Notes: generated by a model not told the origin, from the sequence alone. A stretch of DNA of 43,447 bases from Bryobacterales bacterium (GCA_003135055.1 PLDF01000482.1:32094-75540), one strand, 5' to 3'. Shown: positions 32,773 through 41,831, counted from the stretch's first letter. A program made the numbers and translations.

Positions 32773-34467
32773 TCATCGCTTGAGAGTTACATTGACCAAT
32801 TGCCCGGCGCGAACCTCGAACGGATCCCCGCTCGCCGCCTGCTCCCGGAGATAACCGGGATCGCCCTCATAAGCGAGATCGGATCCAGTAAGAACCAGCG
32901 CCCGGTACTTGCCAGGGGCCAGGTCACGGAAGACGAAAGCGCCGTCGTCTCCCGATTTCTCGACCCGAACCACGCCGGGAGCTACCTCGTCCGGAAAGGG
33001 GTCCGGAAGCAACACCACGGAAGCGCCGCGCACCGGAGACTGGTCACTGTCGCGAACCACTCCCGCAACCGCGCCGGGCCGCGATGTAACTACGATTGTG
33101 AGCGGCGTGGCCGGCGCGCTGACAGTCATGGCGCTGTTGCGCGGGCTCGAGCCCGCGAACAGCACTTGCGCAACCGCATAGCCCTCCGGCAACCTCAACT
33201 GCGGCCAATATTCGCCCGATCGAAGCCATTCCTGATGAAACCGGCCCGACTCCACAGCACTGCCCCCTATGGGAATGGGGCCGCCGCCGATCGCCCCACC
33301 GCCCTTCAACTCGATCAGAAAATCGGCTGTCGACATCATCACGACCACCATCTTGCCGGGCAGTTTGGCGTCTTCCTCAAGCATACGAACCTCGCCGCTC
33401 ACGCTGGCATATGGCGCGAGGGCCGCCTTGAAATTGAAGACGTCGTGGTCGGCAACTTCAAACACATAGTCGCCGAATACCTCGTCGGGAGGCTTTCGCG
33501 CGAAAGATGTGCGCTCCATCTCCGCGAGCATGTAGTCTTCTTGAGACCGCACATTGTCGGGAGGTTTTCCGCCGGTCAACGAGAGCCGGTATGTTCCGGG
33601 CGCGAGATTGTCGATGCGGAAGGGCCCCGGCGCCGGCATCACGGCGAACGACCCCTGGCGCGGGCCCGCGTCGGATGGCTCAAGCACGATCGCAACCGGC
33701 AGGCCATTGAAGTCGCGTGGCGCGTCACCCGACACCACAACGGTACCGGAGAGCGAATGCGTCTCGCGGCTTTGAAGGGGGATCTTGAGGCTTCGGGTTT
33801 CGCCTTCGCCGAGATGGATGGGGGTTGCCATTTCGATGCGTGGAACATCCGGATACCACCTCTGCCCGTAGCATTCTTGCGGAGCGGGATTTGGCGCGGC
33901 ATTTGGCGACAAGACATCCGGCGAGAAAACGAATGTCCCCTGCTCGGCACGGTCGATGCGGATGAAGTAATCGCCGGGCTCGAGATTGCGGATATTGAAC
34001 TCGTTGCCCTCCTGCTCGCCGGTCCTCGGAACGATAAAAGTGTGACCGGGGACGGATTCTTTGCTTACCGCGGAAACCGTATGCCCCTTAATCGGCTCGC
34101 CGGTGTCGCGGTCGACCAGCTTGCCGTAAATCCGGCCGAGCGGATGCATTTCGAAGTTGCGCGTCACGGCATCGCCCGCAGCGATTTGGAACTGGGCGCT
34201 ATCATCCGAACGCTCGTAGATCATCTTGTAGCCGTCGAGGTTGATGGTCATACGGACCGGGCCCGCCGGCACATCCTCCAGCGTGTAAGAGCCGTCGACT
34301 CCCGTCAGGGAACCCACGAATTGCGATCCTACTGCGCAGGAAACGTGCACTTTTGGAATGGGTTGGTGAGTAACGGCGTCAGTGACTCTCCCGGTAATCT
34401 TTCCCGGAGTCTGAGCGTGAAGGATCACTGGCGCGAACACCAGAGCTATGAGCGCCAGACGGGACAT
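32773..34467 (-). CDS. Secreted protein with carboxypeptidase regulatory-like domains
   Basis: 564 residues with a signal peptide (LALIALVFAPVILHA). At least three beta-sandwich repeats of the carboxypeptidase regulatory-like type are visible: ITGRVTDAVTHQPIPKVHVS with DGSYTLEDVPAGPVRM (about 24-80), IYGKLVDRDTGEPIKGHTVS with FNIRNLEPGDYFIRID (about 110-170), and VAGVVRDSDQSPVRGASVVL with GAFVFRDLAPGKYRAL (about 475-540). The family is abundant in Solibacter and lies outside the cytoplasm, sometimes at the N-terminus of TonB-dependent transporters, but no barrel follows here. Binding target unknown. Confidence 0.85.
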   Translation of the reverse strand: MSRLALIALVFAPVILHAQTPGKITGRVTDAVTHQPIPKVHVSCAVGSQFVGSLTGVDGSYTLEDVPAGPVRMTINLDGYKMIYERSDDSAQFQIAAGDAVTRNFEMHPLGRIYGKLVDRDTGEPIKGHTVSAVSKESVPGHTFIVPRTGEQEGNEFNIRNLEPGDYFIRIDRAEQGTFVFSPDVLSPNAAPNPAPQECYGQRWYPDVPRIEMATPIHLGEGETRSLKIPLQSRETHSLSGTVVVSGDAPRDFNGLPVAIVLEPSDAGPRQGSFAVMPAPGPFRIDNLAPGTYRLSLTGGKPPDNVRSQEDYMLAEMERTSFARKPPDEVFGDYVFEVADHDVFNFKAALAPYASVSGEVRMLEEDAKLPGKMVVVMMSTADFLIELKGGGAIGGGPIPIGGSAVESGRFHQEWLRSGEYWPQLRLPEGYAVAQVLFAGSSPRNSAMTVSAPATPLTIVVTSRPGAVAGVVRDSDQSPVRGASVVLLPDPFPDEVAPGVVRVEKSGDDGAFVFRDLAPGKYRALVLTGSDLAYEGDPGYLREQAASGDPFEVRAGQLVNVTLKR

Positions 34468-34666
34468 ACGGTGCTTTCGACGATGCGCGGGCGCGAATGG
34501 TTACTCGCAAGGCGAAGGTGCGTCTCTCCTTCTCGCTTGCGGGCCGATGAGGCGGTCCAGCGGACGGTCTGGCTTGCGAGCCTGTGTGACCAATGTGGGG
34601 CTTCGCGACGGAGGGGCGACTTGTGGGGCGGCCTTGCTGGCTGTCTTTTGCTCTCATCCGGACATA

Positions 34667-34686
34667 GACAGGCCAGGAGGCCTGTC
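34667..34686. repeat. Perfect hairpin at the end of araD
   Basis: GACAGGCC-AGGA-GGCCTGTC ends at the base next to the araD stop codon. The shape (8-bp GACAG... arms, 4-nt loop) is like repeat family A, but the inner bases differ. No U-run follows on the minus strand, so a classic terminator is not supported. Confidence 0.6.
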
Positions 34687-35385
34687 TTACGTCTGGCCGT
34701 AGTAGGCTTTCGGGCCGTGCTTGCGGGAGTGATGTTTGTGGTGCAAGGTTTCGGAGATGGGCATGGCTTGCGGATTGATGGTCAGCGTCTGCCACGCCAT
34801 CGCGGCCAGCTCCTCCACTACCACGGCGTTGTGCGCGGCCTTGGTCACGGTTTCGCCCCAACAGAAGGGCGCGTGCCCGGCAACCAGGATTCCCGGATAC
34901 TCCTGCGGATCGAGCCCCGTCATGCGGCGGACGATCGCGAGGCCGGTGTTCAGCTCGTAACCCGATTCAATTTCCTCCTTCGTCAGTAGCGGCGTCACCG
35001 GCACCGGACCGGCGAAGTAATCCGCGTGCGTGGTTCCGAAGCAGGGAATCTCGCGGGCCGCCTGCGCCCACGCGGTGGCGTGGCGCGAATGCGTGTGCAC
35101 CACGCCGCCGATTTGCGGAAAGGCGCGGTAGAGCGCGGCGTGCGTGGGCAGGTCGGACGACGGGCGCAGCGAGCCTTCCACGATGTTGCCATTGAGATCG
35201 GTAATCACGATATCGGCGGGCGTCATTTTGTCATAGGGAACGCCGCTGGGCTTGATGGCGATCAGACCTTCTTCGCGCGAGACGGCGCTGGCGTTGCCGA
35301 AGGTGTAGAGCACCAGGCCGCGGCGCACTAACTCCAGGTTGGCCTCCAGAACTTCAGCTCGCAGGGCTTGCAAGGCTTGCAGCAC
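34687..35385 (-). CDS. araD: L-ribulose-5-phosphate 4-epimerase
   Basis: 232 residues. It converts L-ribulose 5-phosphate to D-xylulose 5-phosphate. Class II aldolase signatures are present: LYTFGNASAVSREEGLIAIK, PSGVPYDKMTPADIVI, SDLPTHAALYRAFPQIGGVV, and the zinc histidines in HTHSRHATAWAQ plus the later GHAPFCWGETVTKAAHNAVV. The GTG at 35385 has GGAGG 5 nt upstream; GTG 35400 is open too but lies before that site. The gene overlaps the end of araB by 32 nt. A 15-bp direct repeat (GGCCAAAGTGCTGSA) spans the start region. Confidence 0.93.
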   Translation of the reverse strand: MLQALQALRAEVLEANLELVRRGLVLYTFGNASAVSREEGLIAIKPSGVPYDKMTPADIVITDLNGNIVEGSLRPSSDLPTHAALYRAFPQIGGVVHTHSRHATAWAQAAREIPCFGTTHADYFAGPVPVTPLLTKEEIESGYELNTGLAIVRRMTGLDPQEYPGILVAGHAPFCWGETVTKAAHNAVVVEELAAMAWQTLTINPQAMPISETLHHKHHSRKHGPKAYYGQT

Positions 35386-36994
35386 TTTGGCCTCCAGCAC
35401 TTTGGCCTACACCAGGGCTTCGACGGGATTCGGCTGCGATGCGCCGCAACTCCGGCAGTATGCTTCCGATTTCGAGCGCAGCCGAGCGCCGCTCGCCGAA
35501 GCCGAAATACAGCTTGCGATAAACGGGATACAACTCCTGATATACAGCGGCTTCAGACGGCTGCGGGTCCACAGTGATGTGACCCGGACACAGCGCGCTC
35601 TGCGCTTCCTCGATGCTTTTGAACGTCCCCGCGGCGAGGAAGGCGAAGATGGCCGACCCGAGACTGGTGATATCGCCCTTGGGCACCAGGATCGGCTTGC
35701 CCATCACGTTGGCGTAGACCTGATTAAGCACCGGGTTCTTCCGCGGGATGCCGCCGCCATTGATGATCCGCTTCACCGGGACGCCGTGCTGCTCCATGCG
35801 CTCGAGAATCACGCGCGTGTGAAACGCGGTGCCTTCGATGGCGGCGAACAGCTCGTCCTGCGCGGTGTGGGTCAGACGCCAGCCCAGCGTGATGCCGCTC
35901 AGTTCCGGATTCACCAGCACCGTGCGGTCGCCGTTGTCCCACGACATGCGCAGCAGGCCGGTCTCGCCGGCGCGATACTGTTCCAAGCCATGTGAGAGAT
36001 CGGCAACTGTGGTGGCGGCGCGGCGCGCGATGGCTTCGAAGATATCGCCGGTGGCGGAAAGTCCGGCTTCGATGCCGGTGTAACCCGGATGAACCGAGCC
36101 CGGAACTACGCCGCAGACGCCCGGCACCAGATTCGGCTTTTCACCGATGGCCACGATGCAGGTGGACGTTCCCACCACGTTGACCACGTCGCCCAGCCGG
36201 ACTTCGGCTCCCACGGCGTCCCAGTGAGCGTCGAAGGCGCCGACGGGAATCGGGATGCCCGCGCGCAGGCCTAACTTTTCAGCCCACTGTGGTGAGAGAT
36301 GACCGGCGATCTGGTCGGACGTCGCGTAGCGGCCGGCTAGCTTGGCGCGCACGCCTGCCAGCACGGGGTCGAGCGATACGAGGAATTCTTCAGGCGGCAA
36401 GCCGCCGAGCGCCGCGCTCCACATCCACTTGTGGCCCATGGCGCAGACGCTGCGTGGCGCTTGCGCGGGGTCGTCGATGCCGCAGAGCACGGCTGCTACC
36501 ATGTCGCAGTGTTCGAGCGCGGTTGCGAATCGGTCGCGCTTGGCAGGGTTGTTGCGCAGCCAGTGCAGCAGCTTGGCCCAGCCCCATTCGGAAGAGTAGA
36601 TGCCGCCGCACCACTCGATGGCGGGGAGCTTGGCGGCGCGCGCGGCTGCGGTGATTTCCGCGGCTTCTTTCCAGGCGCGATGGTCGCACCAGAGGTAGTA
36701 ATCGTCTATCGGATTTAAGTGCTGGTCGACGGGGATTACGCTGGATCCGGTGGTGTCTAGCGCGATGGCTTCTACGGAATCGGGGGAGATTCCCGCGGAT
36801 TGGACGGCTGCGCGCATGGCTTTGGCTAGAGCGGCCATGTGGTCGGCGTGGCTCTGGGTGGCGTAGTCGGGGTCTTCTTTTTTGCGGTGGAGGGGGTATT
36901 CGGCGGATGCGGCGCCCAGGCGGCCTTTGGCGCTGTCGAAGATGGAAACGCGGACGCTGAGGGTTCCGAAATCGACGCCGGCTACGATGGACAT
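35354..36994 (-). CDS. araB: Ribulokinase (FGGY family)
   Basis: 546 residues. It phosphorylates L-ribulose using ATP. The first ATPase lobe begins MSIVAGVDFGTLSVRVSIFD, with EAIALDTTGSSVIPVD and YYLWCDHRAWKEA. The middle has EWCGGIYSSEWGWAKLLHWL and the catalytic-region GAFDAHWDAVGAE. The C-terminal lobe holds RIINGGGIPRKNPVLNQVYA and GDITSLGSAIFAFLAAG. The start at 36994 has GAGG 6-9 nt before it and is the family start. The last 20 residues (SPGVGQSAGGQSAASLASPAS) are low in complexity and overlap araD. Confidence 0.94.
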   Translation of the reverse strand: MSIVAGVDFGTLSVRVSIFDSAKGRLGAASAEYPLHRKKEDPDYATQSHADHMAALAKAMRAAVQSAGISPDSVEAIALDTTGSSVIPVDQHLNPIDDYYLWCDHRAWKEAAEITAAARAAKLPAIEWCGGIYSSEWGWAKLLHWLRNNPAKRDRFATALEHCDMVAAVLCGIDDPAQAPRSVCAMGHKWMWSAALGGLPPEEFLVSLDPVLAGVRAKLAGRYATSDQIAGHLSPQWAEKLGLRAGIPIPVGAFDAHWDAVGAEVRLGDVVNVVGTSTCIVAIGEKPNLVPGVCGVVPGSVHPGYTGIEAGLSATGDIFEAIARRAATTVADLSHGLEQYRAGETGLLRMSWDNGDRTVLVNPELSGITLGWRLTHTAQDELFAAIEGTAFHTRVILERMEQHGVPVKRIINGGGIPRKNPVLNQVYANVMGKPILVPKGDITSLGSAIFAFLAAGTFKSIEEAQSALCPGHITVDPQPSEAAVYQELYPVYRKLYFGFGERRSAALEIGSILPELRRIAAESRRSPGVGQSAGGQSAASLASPAS

Positions 36995-37192
36995 ATGCGC
37001 CTCGGGAAGCCAAAGCATGAATGGCCGCAGATGAACGCAGATGAACGCGGATAAGGCACGGTGGTTTTATGTGTGTTCATCGGCGTCATTGCGGGCAAAG
37101 AACCGGCGGCAAGACCGCCGGCGTTACCGCCTGCGCCGCCTGCCGTCCGCGGGTCGCCGGTGACGCCGACTACGATGGACATGTTCGCCTCG
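36974..37192. repeat. Insertion flanked by 31-bp direct repeats between the isomerase gene and araB
   Basis: 36974-37004 and 37162-37192 match at 28 of 31 positions. On the coding strand both read CGAGGCG, three variable bases, then ATGTCCATCGTAG, one variable base, and CGGCGTC, that is the ribosome site and first codons of araB. The 157 bp between them carry a tandem GCAGATGAAC unit (twice, near 37028-37045) and repeat family C (37101-37127). Confidence 0.8.
37101..37127. repeat. Dispersed palindromic repeat, family C, copy 2
   Basis: Identical to the 27 nt at 9061-9087; a CCGGCGG/CCGCCGG hairpin with CAAGA loop. Confidence 0.75.
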
Positions 37193-37193
37193 T

Positions 37194-38597
37194 TCATCGG
37201 CGTTCGTGGTGGTGGACGCTCCAGCCTAGGTACACCTTTGCGGCTTCTTCTACGGCGCCGGCTACTGGCGCAAGGTTTGCGGCTACGTGGTGCTCAAAGC
37301 CGCGCTCGCAGATGTAGCGGAGTAATGCTTGCAAATTGTTTATGCGGACTACGCCGGCGCCGCCAAATGTTGTTAGCGGGTCGTCGGTGAATTCGCCTTC
37401 CCCGACATAGCCGCGGATGGTCCCCTCAAGATCGTTGGTGGAGAAACGCGCGAAGCTCATCGGGCCCGATTTCACTAATCCAACGCACGTGCCGTAGGTA
37501 TTTTCGCGGCCTACGGTTCCGGCGATAATCTGTTGGAAATCCATCTTCACTTCGCGGAAGAAATGCTTGGGCAGATTGCTGCAATGGAAGCATACCGCCT
37601 TATCCGGGTCGTCGCCGTAATTGTTGTTCCAATCGAGCAAGGCGCTAGGGGTCCCCGACGCGAGCTGCAGCGCGTGCATGCCCACCACGCCTACGATATC
37701 CACTTCACATGCGCTCGACATCAGATTCTCGCTCATCATGCTCATTACGGTGCAGGGAACTACGCCGAAGAATTCTTCGAGCGACGTCCAGCACTGCACC
37801 GCGCTGATGGTGCATTCGGTATCCGCCATCCACCCATCGATCACGGCGCCGAGCTTGGCCATCTTCATCAAGGCGTCGGCGGGGACGGCTTCGGTGGATA
37901 CGTATTTGTGAATTTGCGCGAGCTTCGCCACCGCGGCCGGGTCGGTATCGCCCATGCGCGCGATGCGGCCCAGAATTTCCGAAAGGTCGATGGTCTCAAT
38001 CGAGATTCCATTGGCTTCCAGAATCTTCTCGCTATAGCGGACGGTGTTGAACGCGGCCGGGCGCGCGCCGATCGCGCCGATGCGCAAGCGGCGCAGCCCG
38101 CGCACCACGCGGCAGGTGGCGGCGAACCAATCGAGATCTTTGCGAAAGACGTCCGAATCGGGCGCTTCGGTGTGCAGCGACGTGAGCGAATACGGGATGC
38201 GGTACTGCATCAGATTGTTGCAAGCCGACATCTTCCCGCAGAAGCTATCGCGGCGATCGGCGATGGTCATTCGCCCCGGCGTATCGGGAGTAGCCTGCAC
38301 CAGCACGGGCACGTTCAGACCCGCCATGCGCAGCGTGTCGGCGATGGCGCGCTCGTCGCCGAAATTGGGCAGCGTTACGATGATGCCGTCGATCCGGTCG
38401 CGATGCAGCTTGAACAGATCGGCGCATTGCGCGGCCTCGGCGCGCGATTCCACGGCGCCGTGCCGGGAATCTTCGGCGCCCAATGCAACAGCTTTGTAGC
38501 CGGCCTTTTCCAGCGCCGCGAGCATCTCCGTGCGCCCGCTCTGCGCCAGATGGCCGGGGAAAAACCCGCGGTTACCAACGATTACGCCGAACGTCAT
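37194..38597 (-). CDS. L-fucose/L-arabinose isomerase family protein
   Basis: 467 residues from ATG 38597, which overlaps the stop of the small membrane gene (ATGA). The start MTFGVIVGNRGFFPGHLAQS is typical. The metal-binding parts, MSENLMSSACEVDIVGVVGM with its catalytic Glu and Asp, and LLDWNNNYGDDPDKAVCFHC, are present, as is WMADTECTISAVQCWTSLEE. It should interconvert an aldose (L-arabinose or a related L-sugar) and its ketose. With AraB and AraD following, L-arabinose to L-ribulose is the likeliest reaction, but the exact substrate is inferred from neighbours. Confidence 0.88.
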   Translation of the reverse strand: MTFGVIVGNRGFFPGHLAQSGRTEMLAALEKAGYKAVALGAEDSRHGAVESRAEAAQCADLFKLHRDRIDGIIVTLPNFGDERAIADTLRMAGLNVPVLVQATPDTPGRMTIADRRDSFCGKMSACNNLMQYRIPYSLTSLHTEAPDSDVFRKDLDWFAATCRVVRGLRRLRIGAIGARPAAFNTVRYSEKILEANGISIETIDLSEILGRIARMGDTDPAAVAKLAQIHKYVSTEAVPADALMKMAKLGAVIDGWMADTECTISAVQCWTSLEEFFGVVPCTVMSMMSENLMSSACEVDIVGVVGMHALQLASGTPSALLDWNNNYGDDPDKAVCFHCSNLPKHFFREVKMDFQQIIAGTVGRENTYGTCVGLVKSGPMSFARFSTNDLEGTIRGYVGEGEFTDDPLTTFGGAGVVRINNLQALLRYICERGFEHHVAANLAPVAGAVEEAAKVYLGWSVHHHERR

Positions 38598-38818
38598 GGC
38601 TTGCCCTGCTTTCCCCTTTTCGGCGCGAAGCGGAACGTGTAGAACGCGCCCATGGCGATGAGCAGCATCCCCCACCATACGGGCGCGTGCAGATCGGCCC
38701 GTACCGTCGGCGGCGGGGAGGACCACTCGGCTAAACCGGTTCCTAAAATCAGCAGTCCGTAAGCCAGTAAAAGAAGGCCGATGAAAAACCAGATGGAAAG
38801 CATTCCTGAGCGTTGCAT
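38594..38818 (-). CDS. Small two-helix membrane protein of the sugar operon
   Basis: 74 residues: helix 1 MLSIWFFIGLLLLAYGLLIL, a short outside loop with SSPPPTVRADLHAPVWW, helix 2 GMLLIAMGAFYTFRFAP and a basic tail. It starts 8 nt after the symporter stop and overlaps the isomerase start. Similar small proteins occur next to SSS symporters in several soil phyla; they may assist the transporter, but this is inference. Confidence 0.8.
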   Translation of the reverse strand: MQRSGMLSIWFFIGLLLLAYGLLILGTGLAEWSSPPPTVRADLHAPVWWGMLLIAMGAFYTFRFAPKRGKQGKP

Positions 38819-38826
38819 GTTGTCAT

Positions 38827-40548
38827 CTACCAGAATATGATGTTCAGGATCACGAAAACCACACCGACGACGCCGGCCCAGAATATGGGGCGCTGATACA
38901 GGGGCATGTCGCCTTCCGAGGGAATCTTGGTGTAGCCGTAAACCAGCCCTACCAGCTCCTCGGCCCGCCTGGGTTTGGTGACAAGACTAACTAGTACCGT
39001 CACGGACACGCACGCTACCCAGGCCCAAAGCGCGCGGAACATGTTGACGGCCATATCTTTGGCATGCGGCGAGAACGCGACATACTGTATGGCCGAAGGA
39101 TCGACCCTCACCCACTGCCACAAAGCGATGGCCGTGCCGGTGCCTGCCGCCAGTCCCCAGAAACCGCCCGCGGACGTGGCCCGTTTCCACATCATGCCCA
39201 GAAGGACGGTGCCGAACAGGGGCGCAATGAAGAAACTGAAAAGTTCCTGCACATAATCCATGATGCTGGGCGAGTGCCTGACCAGGTAAGAGGTGCCGAC
39301 GCTCACCGCGACGCCGATCACGGTACACCAGCGGCCCATGGCCACGTAGTGCGAATCGGTTGCGTTCTTCCGAATCATGGCGCGGTAGATATCGTAGGTC
39401 CACACAGTGGCGAAGGCGCTGACGTTGCCCGCCATGCCCGACATGAAGCCCGCGATCAACGCCGTGACGCCCAACCCGAGCAAACCCGGGCCGCAGTAGC
39501 GCGCCAGCATGAGCGGCAGCACATCGTTATAGCTGTGGGCGCCGGGCGTCAGCATATTCTCGGGAACCAGCTTGAACGGCAGCACCGCCAGACCCAGCAA
39601 TCCGGGCAGAATCACGATTAGCGGCACCATCATCTTGAACCCCGCGCCGATGATGGGCGCCATTTTGGCCGAGCGCAAATCTTTCGCCGAGATGACGCGC
39701 TGCACCACCAGGAAATCGGTGGTCCAATAGCCCATCGAAATCACCGCGCCCAGGCCGAACACTACGCCGACCCAGTTGATGCCCATGGGATTATCGGAGA
39801 ACGAGCCGAGCGTGCGCCACATGTGCGTGTAGTCCTGCCCGGGGAAGTTTTGATGGATGCGCGCCACCACGCCGTTCCATCCGCCGGCCTCGATGAGGCC
39901 GATGATGGCGATCAACAACGCGCCCAGCCAGATCAAGACGAATTGCAAAACCTCGTTGAAGATGGCCGAAAGCAGCCCGCCCAGGAACACATAAGCCGCC
40001 ACCGTCACCGACGACACCCAGATGCTGATGTCCATGTCCCAGCCGAGCACGACGTTCATCACCTTGGCCATGGCAAACATATTGATGCCGCTCATGAGCA
40101 CGGTCATCAGCCCGAAGGAAATGGCGGAGAGCGCGCGCGCCGGCTCGCCGAAGCGCAGCTTGAGATATCCGGGCACGGAGTGGGTCTTCGAGATGTAATA
40201 GAACGGCATCATCACGAGGCCGAGGAAGAGCATGGCGGGGATGGCGCCGATCCAATACCAGTGCGCCGCGAGAATGCCGTATTGATACGACGATGCGGCC
40301 CAGCCCATCAATTCGAGCGAGCCCAAATTGGCGGCGAGGAAGCTGAGCCCGGCGATCCAAGCCGTCATTTCACGGCCGGCCAGGAAGAAATCTTCGCCGG
40401 TCTTGGTGTACCGCTTCAGGTAGAAGCCGATACCGATCACGGCGACGAAGTAGAGCGCAATGATCACCAGGTCGACCGTCGACAGGGACATCAGATGGGA
40501 GTCGGAGCCCACCTGGAAAAGAGCGAGGACAGGTGTAATCGCTTGCAA
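38827..40548 (-). CDS. Sodium/solute symporter (SSS family), probable sugar transporter
   Basis: 573 residues, about 13-14 membrane helices. Conserved parts include GEDFFLAGREMTAWIAGLSF then LAANLGSLELMGWAASSYQY, VPGYLKLRFGEPARALSAIS, and GYWTTDFLVVQRVISAKDLR, the SGLT-type core with the GxxF/NLG region near the sugar and sodium sites. TTG 40548 has AGGA 9 nt upstream; ATG 40491 is an alternative that would remove 19 residues. First gene of the operon, so uptake, isomerisation, phosphorylation and epimerisation of one sugar are encoded together. Confidence 0.92.
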   Translation of the reverse strand: MQAITPVLALFQVGSDSHLMSLSTVDLVIIALYFVAVIGIGFYLKRYTKTGEDFFLAGREMTAWIAGLSFLAANLGSLELMGWAASSYQYGILAAHWYWIGAIPAMLFLGLVMMPFYYISKTHSVPGYLKLRFGEPARALSAISFGLMTVLMSGINMFAMAKVMNVVLGWDMDISIWVSSVTVAAYVFLGGLLSAIFNEVLQFVLIWLGALLIAIIGLIEAGGWNGVVARIHQNFPGQDYTHMWRTLGSFSDNPMGINWVGVVFGLGAVISMGYWTTDFLVVQRVISAKDLRSAKMAPIIGAGFKMMVPLIVILPGLLGLAVLPFKLVPENMLTPGAHSYNDVLPLMLARYCGPGLLGLGVTALIAGFMSGMAGNVSAFATVWTYDIYRAMIRKNATDSHYVAMGRWCTVIGVAVSVGTSYLVRHSPSIMDYVQELFSFFIAPLFGTVLLGMMWKRATSAGGFWGLAAGTGTAIALWQWVRVDPSAIQYVAFSPHAKDMAVNMFRALWAWVACVSVTVLVSLVTKPRRAEELVGLVYGYTKIPSEGDMPLYQRPIFWAGVVGVVFVILNIIFW

Positions 40549-40698
40549 GTGTCTTATCCTATGGTTCGGCTGAGGTTGCTGTCAAGCCGCGAATTTGTTT
40601 TGCCTTGCAACAATATCACGATTTGAGGCGGTGTGGAATGGGCTTTGAGTGGGCGGGTGGGGCGGGTAGGTTGGGGCTTGGCGACCGGCGGAATGCGA

Positions 40699-40870
40699 GT
40701 GTCCGAAAATGGGACTAGGGTCGTTTGGTAAATCGTCGTTCGGTAGATCGAGGTTGCCCCAGCGGCGGTCGCGGGATAGCTCCGCCGATGGGTGCGTAAG
40801 TGTTCGAATTTGGGACTAGGGTCGTTTGGTATGTCGTCGTTTGGTAGATCGCGGTTGCCCAAGCGGTGGT
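40699..40870. repeat. 71-bp direct repeat, period 101 bp, upstream of the sugar operon
   Basis: 40699-40769 and 40800-40870 are nearly identical (GTGTYCGAA..TGGGACTA, GGGTCGTTTGGTA, GGTAGATCG.GGTTGCCC.A). Inside each, the unit GTCGTTTGGTA is followed 15 nt later by a variant GTCGTTYGGTA, so four sub-copies exist. It lies about 150-320 bp upstream of the symporter start. It could be a regulator-binding array or a plain duplication. Confidence 0.85.
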
Positions 40871-41178
40871 TGTGGAAGGCGCGATGATCCATAAGGAGAT
40901 GGCAGTTGTGACTGCGGCGCGTCAGGAGCGGAGCGGGCGAAACGGTGAGGCCGTGGAGCGCGGCAGCTGTGCCGTTGAGCGTGGTATAGGCAGGATGCGC
41001 GCCTGGTTGGGTGGCGAGCCGATTTTCGGGAAGAACAACGCAGCGGGCCGGCAAGCGGCGACGGTGAGCGTTTTGCGCCGGAAGGCGCTTCACGGGCGCG
41101 GTGGATGGGACGCGTTTATACGGGACCTGTTTATATAGATCAGTGAAACAGGCGCCGTTGGGCCGCGAGGATACTCGA
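40871..41178. other. Stretch without a convincing gene
   Basis: A plus-strand frame to 41138 (ending GRGGWDAFIRDLFI) and an opposite frame are both open, but neither has a family likeness; the plus frame has at most a GGAG-like site at about 40900. I regard both as chance frames. Confidence 0.35.
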
Positions 41179-41556
41179 CTAAGAGGCGACATAGTTGCCG
41201 ATTCCAGAGTACACCAGGGGTAACTGGAAGTTGGCGCGAGGATAACGCAAGTCCCTGTGTCTGTGGGCTTGAAATGTTTTAACTAATCTGTGATTGTTAA
41301 GCGGCCAATCTTCAAAAAAGGGCAAGATTCGGAAGGACGCGCATTCCGTGAATCTTGAGCAATACGGGTTATCGCGGTAGTGGGTCAGTTTGAATGGCCG
41401 GCACGGGCGGATCGTAAACACATCGCGACCGATCGCGGGCGATGAAACCGAGACGGCGGCGAGCACTTCCGCGGGTAGGCGACAATGAACCCCGCTGGTC
41501 CAGATGGCCCAGATGAACGCTACGGCGTCAGGGTGGATCTGGCCCGACATGCCCAA
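41179..41556 (-). CDS. Doubtful hypothetical protein
   Basis: 125 residues starting MGMSGQIHPDAVAFIWAIWT. The first half has GC-rich third positions like the real genes of the window, the second half is AT-richer (PLNNHRLVKTFQAH), a composition break that suggests an old gene start running into other DNA. No family recognised and no ribosome site. Confidence 0.25.
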   Translation of the reverse strand: MGMSGQIHPDAVAFIWAIWTSGVHCRLPAEVLAAVSVSSPAIGRDVFTIRPCRPFKLTHYRDNPYCSRFTECASFRILPFFEDWPLNNHRLVKTFQAHRHRDLRYPRANFQLPLVYSGIGNYVAS

Positions 41557-41666
41557 CCGTTATCAGCAACGGGCGTTTTCCGTCAGATCGACGTGACTGG
41601 ACTCCGGGAGTGACCCACTTGGCCGCCGTTTGAGAGAGCTTACCGCAAGGCGTCTGCAAGGATCTC

Positions 41667-41831
41667 CTAATTCGCCGCGGGCGTTTTGGAGACCTGATCA
41701 ACTACCACGGTTTCGACGGTCACCTTGCGCGGCTCCAGTTTCAGGCCGAGCTTTTCGACAGCATCGAAAACCCTACCTCCTGGAACCTCGGCATTCTTCC
41801 AGGTCTCTACCCCGGCCGGAGGGGACCGAAC
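41667..41831 (-). pseudogene. C-terminal relic of a TIGR03435 gene
   Basis: The frame ends GGRVFDAVEKLGLKLEPRKV, TVETVVVDQVSKTPAAN and TAG, matching the last 40 residues of the intact member at 26935 (LGLKLEPKKGPIEVLVVDRV...PTAN). Upstream residues up to 41831 stay open but do not match the family, and no signal peptide or other conserved part is found. Confidence 0.75.

Noticed and set aside
34667..34686. Rho-independent terminator after araD
   Set aside because: The hairpin is perfect, but no U-run follows on the transcribed strand.
32698..34989. 763-codon plus-strand frame across the carboxypeptidase-regulatory-like gene
   Set aside because: It runs antisense to a protein with signal peptide and several recognisable domains and crosses two genes.
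40699..40870. CRISPR-like array
   Set aside because: Only two long units at 101-bp spacing with diverged sub-repeats, and no cas genes.
40554..41192. 212-codon minus-strand frame upstream of the symporter
   Set aside because: It is built mostly from the 71-bp repeats and has no family likeness or ribosome site.
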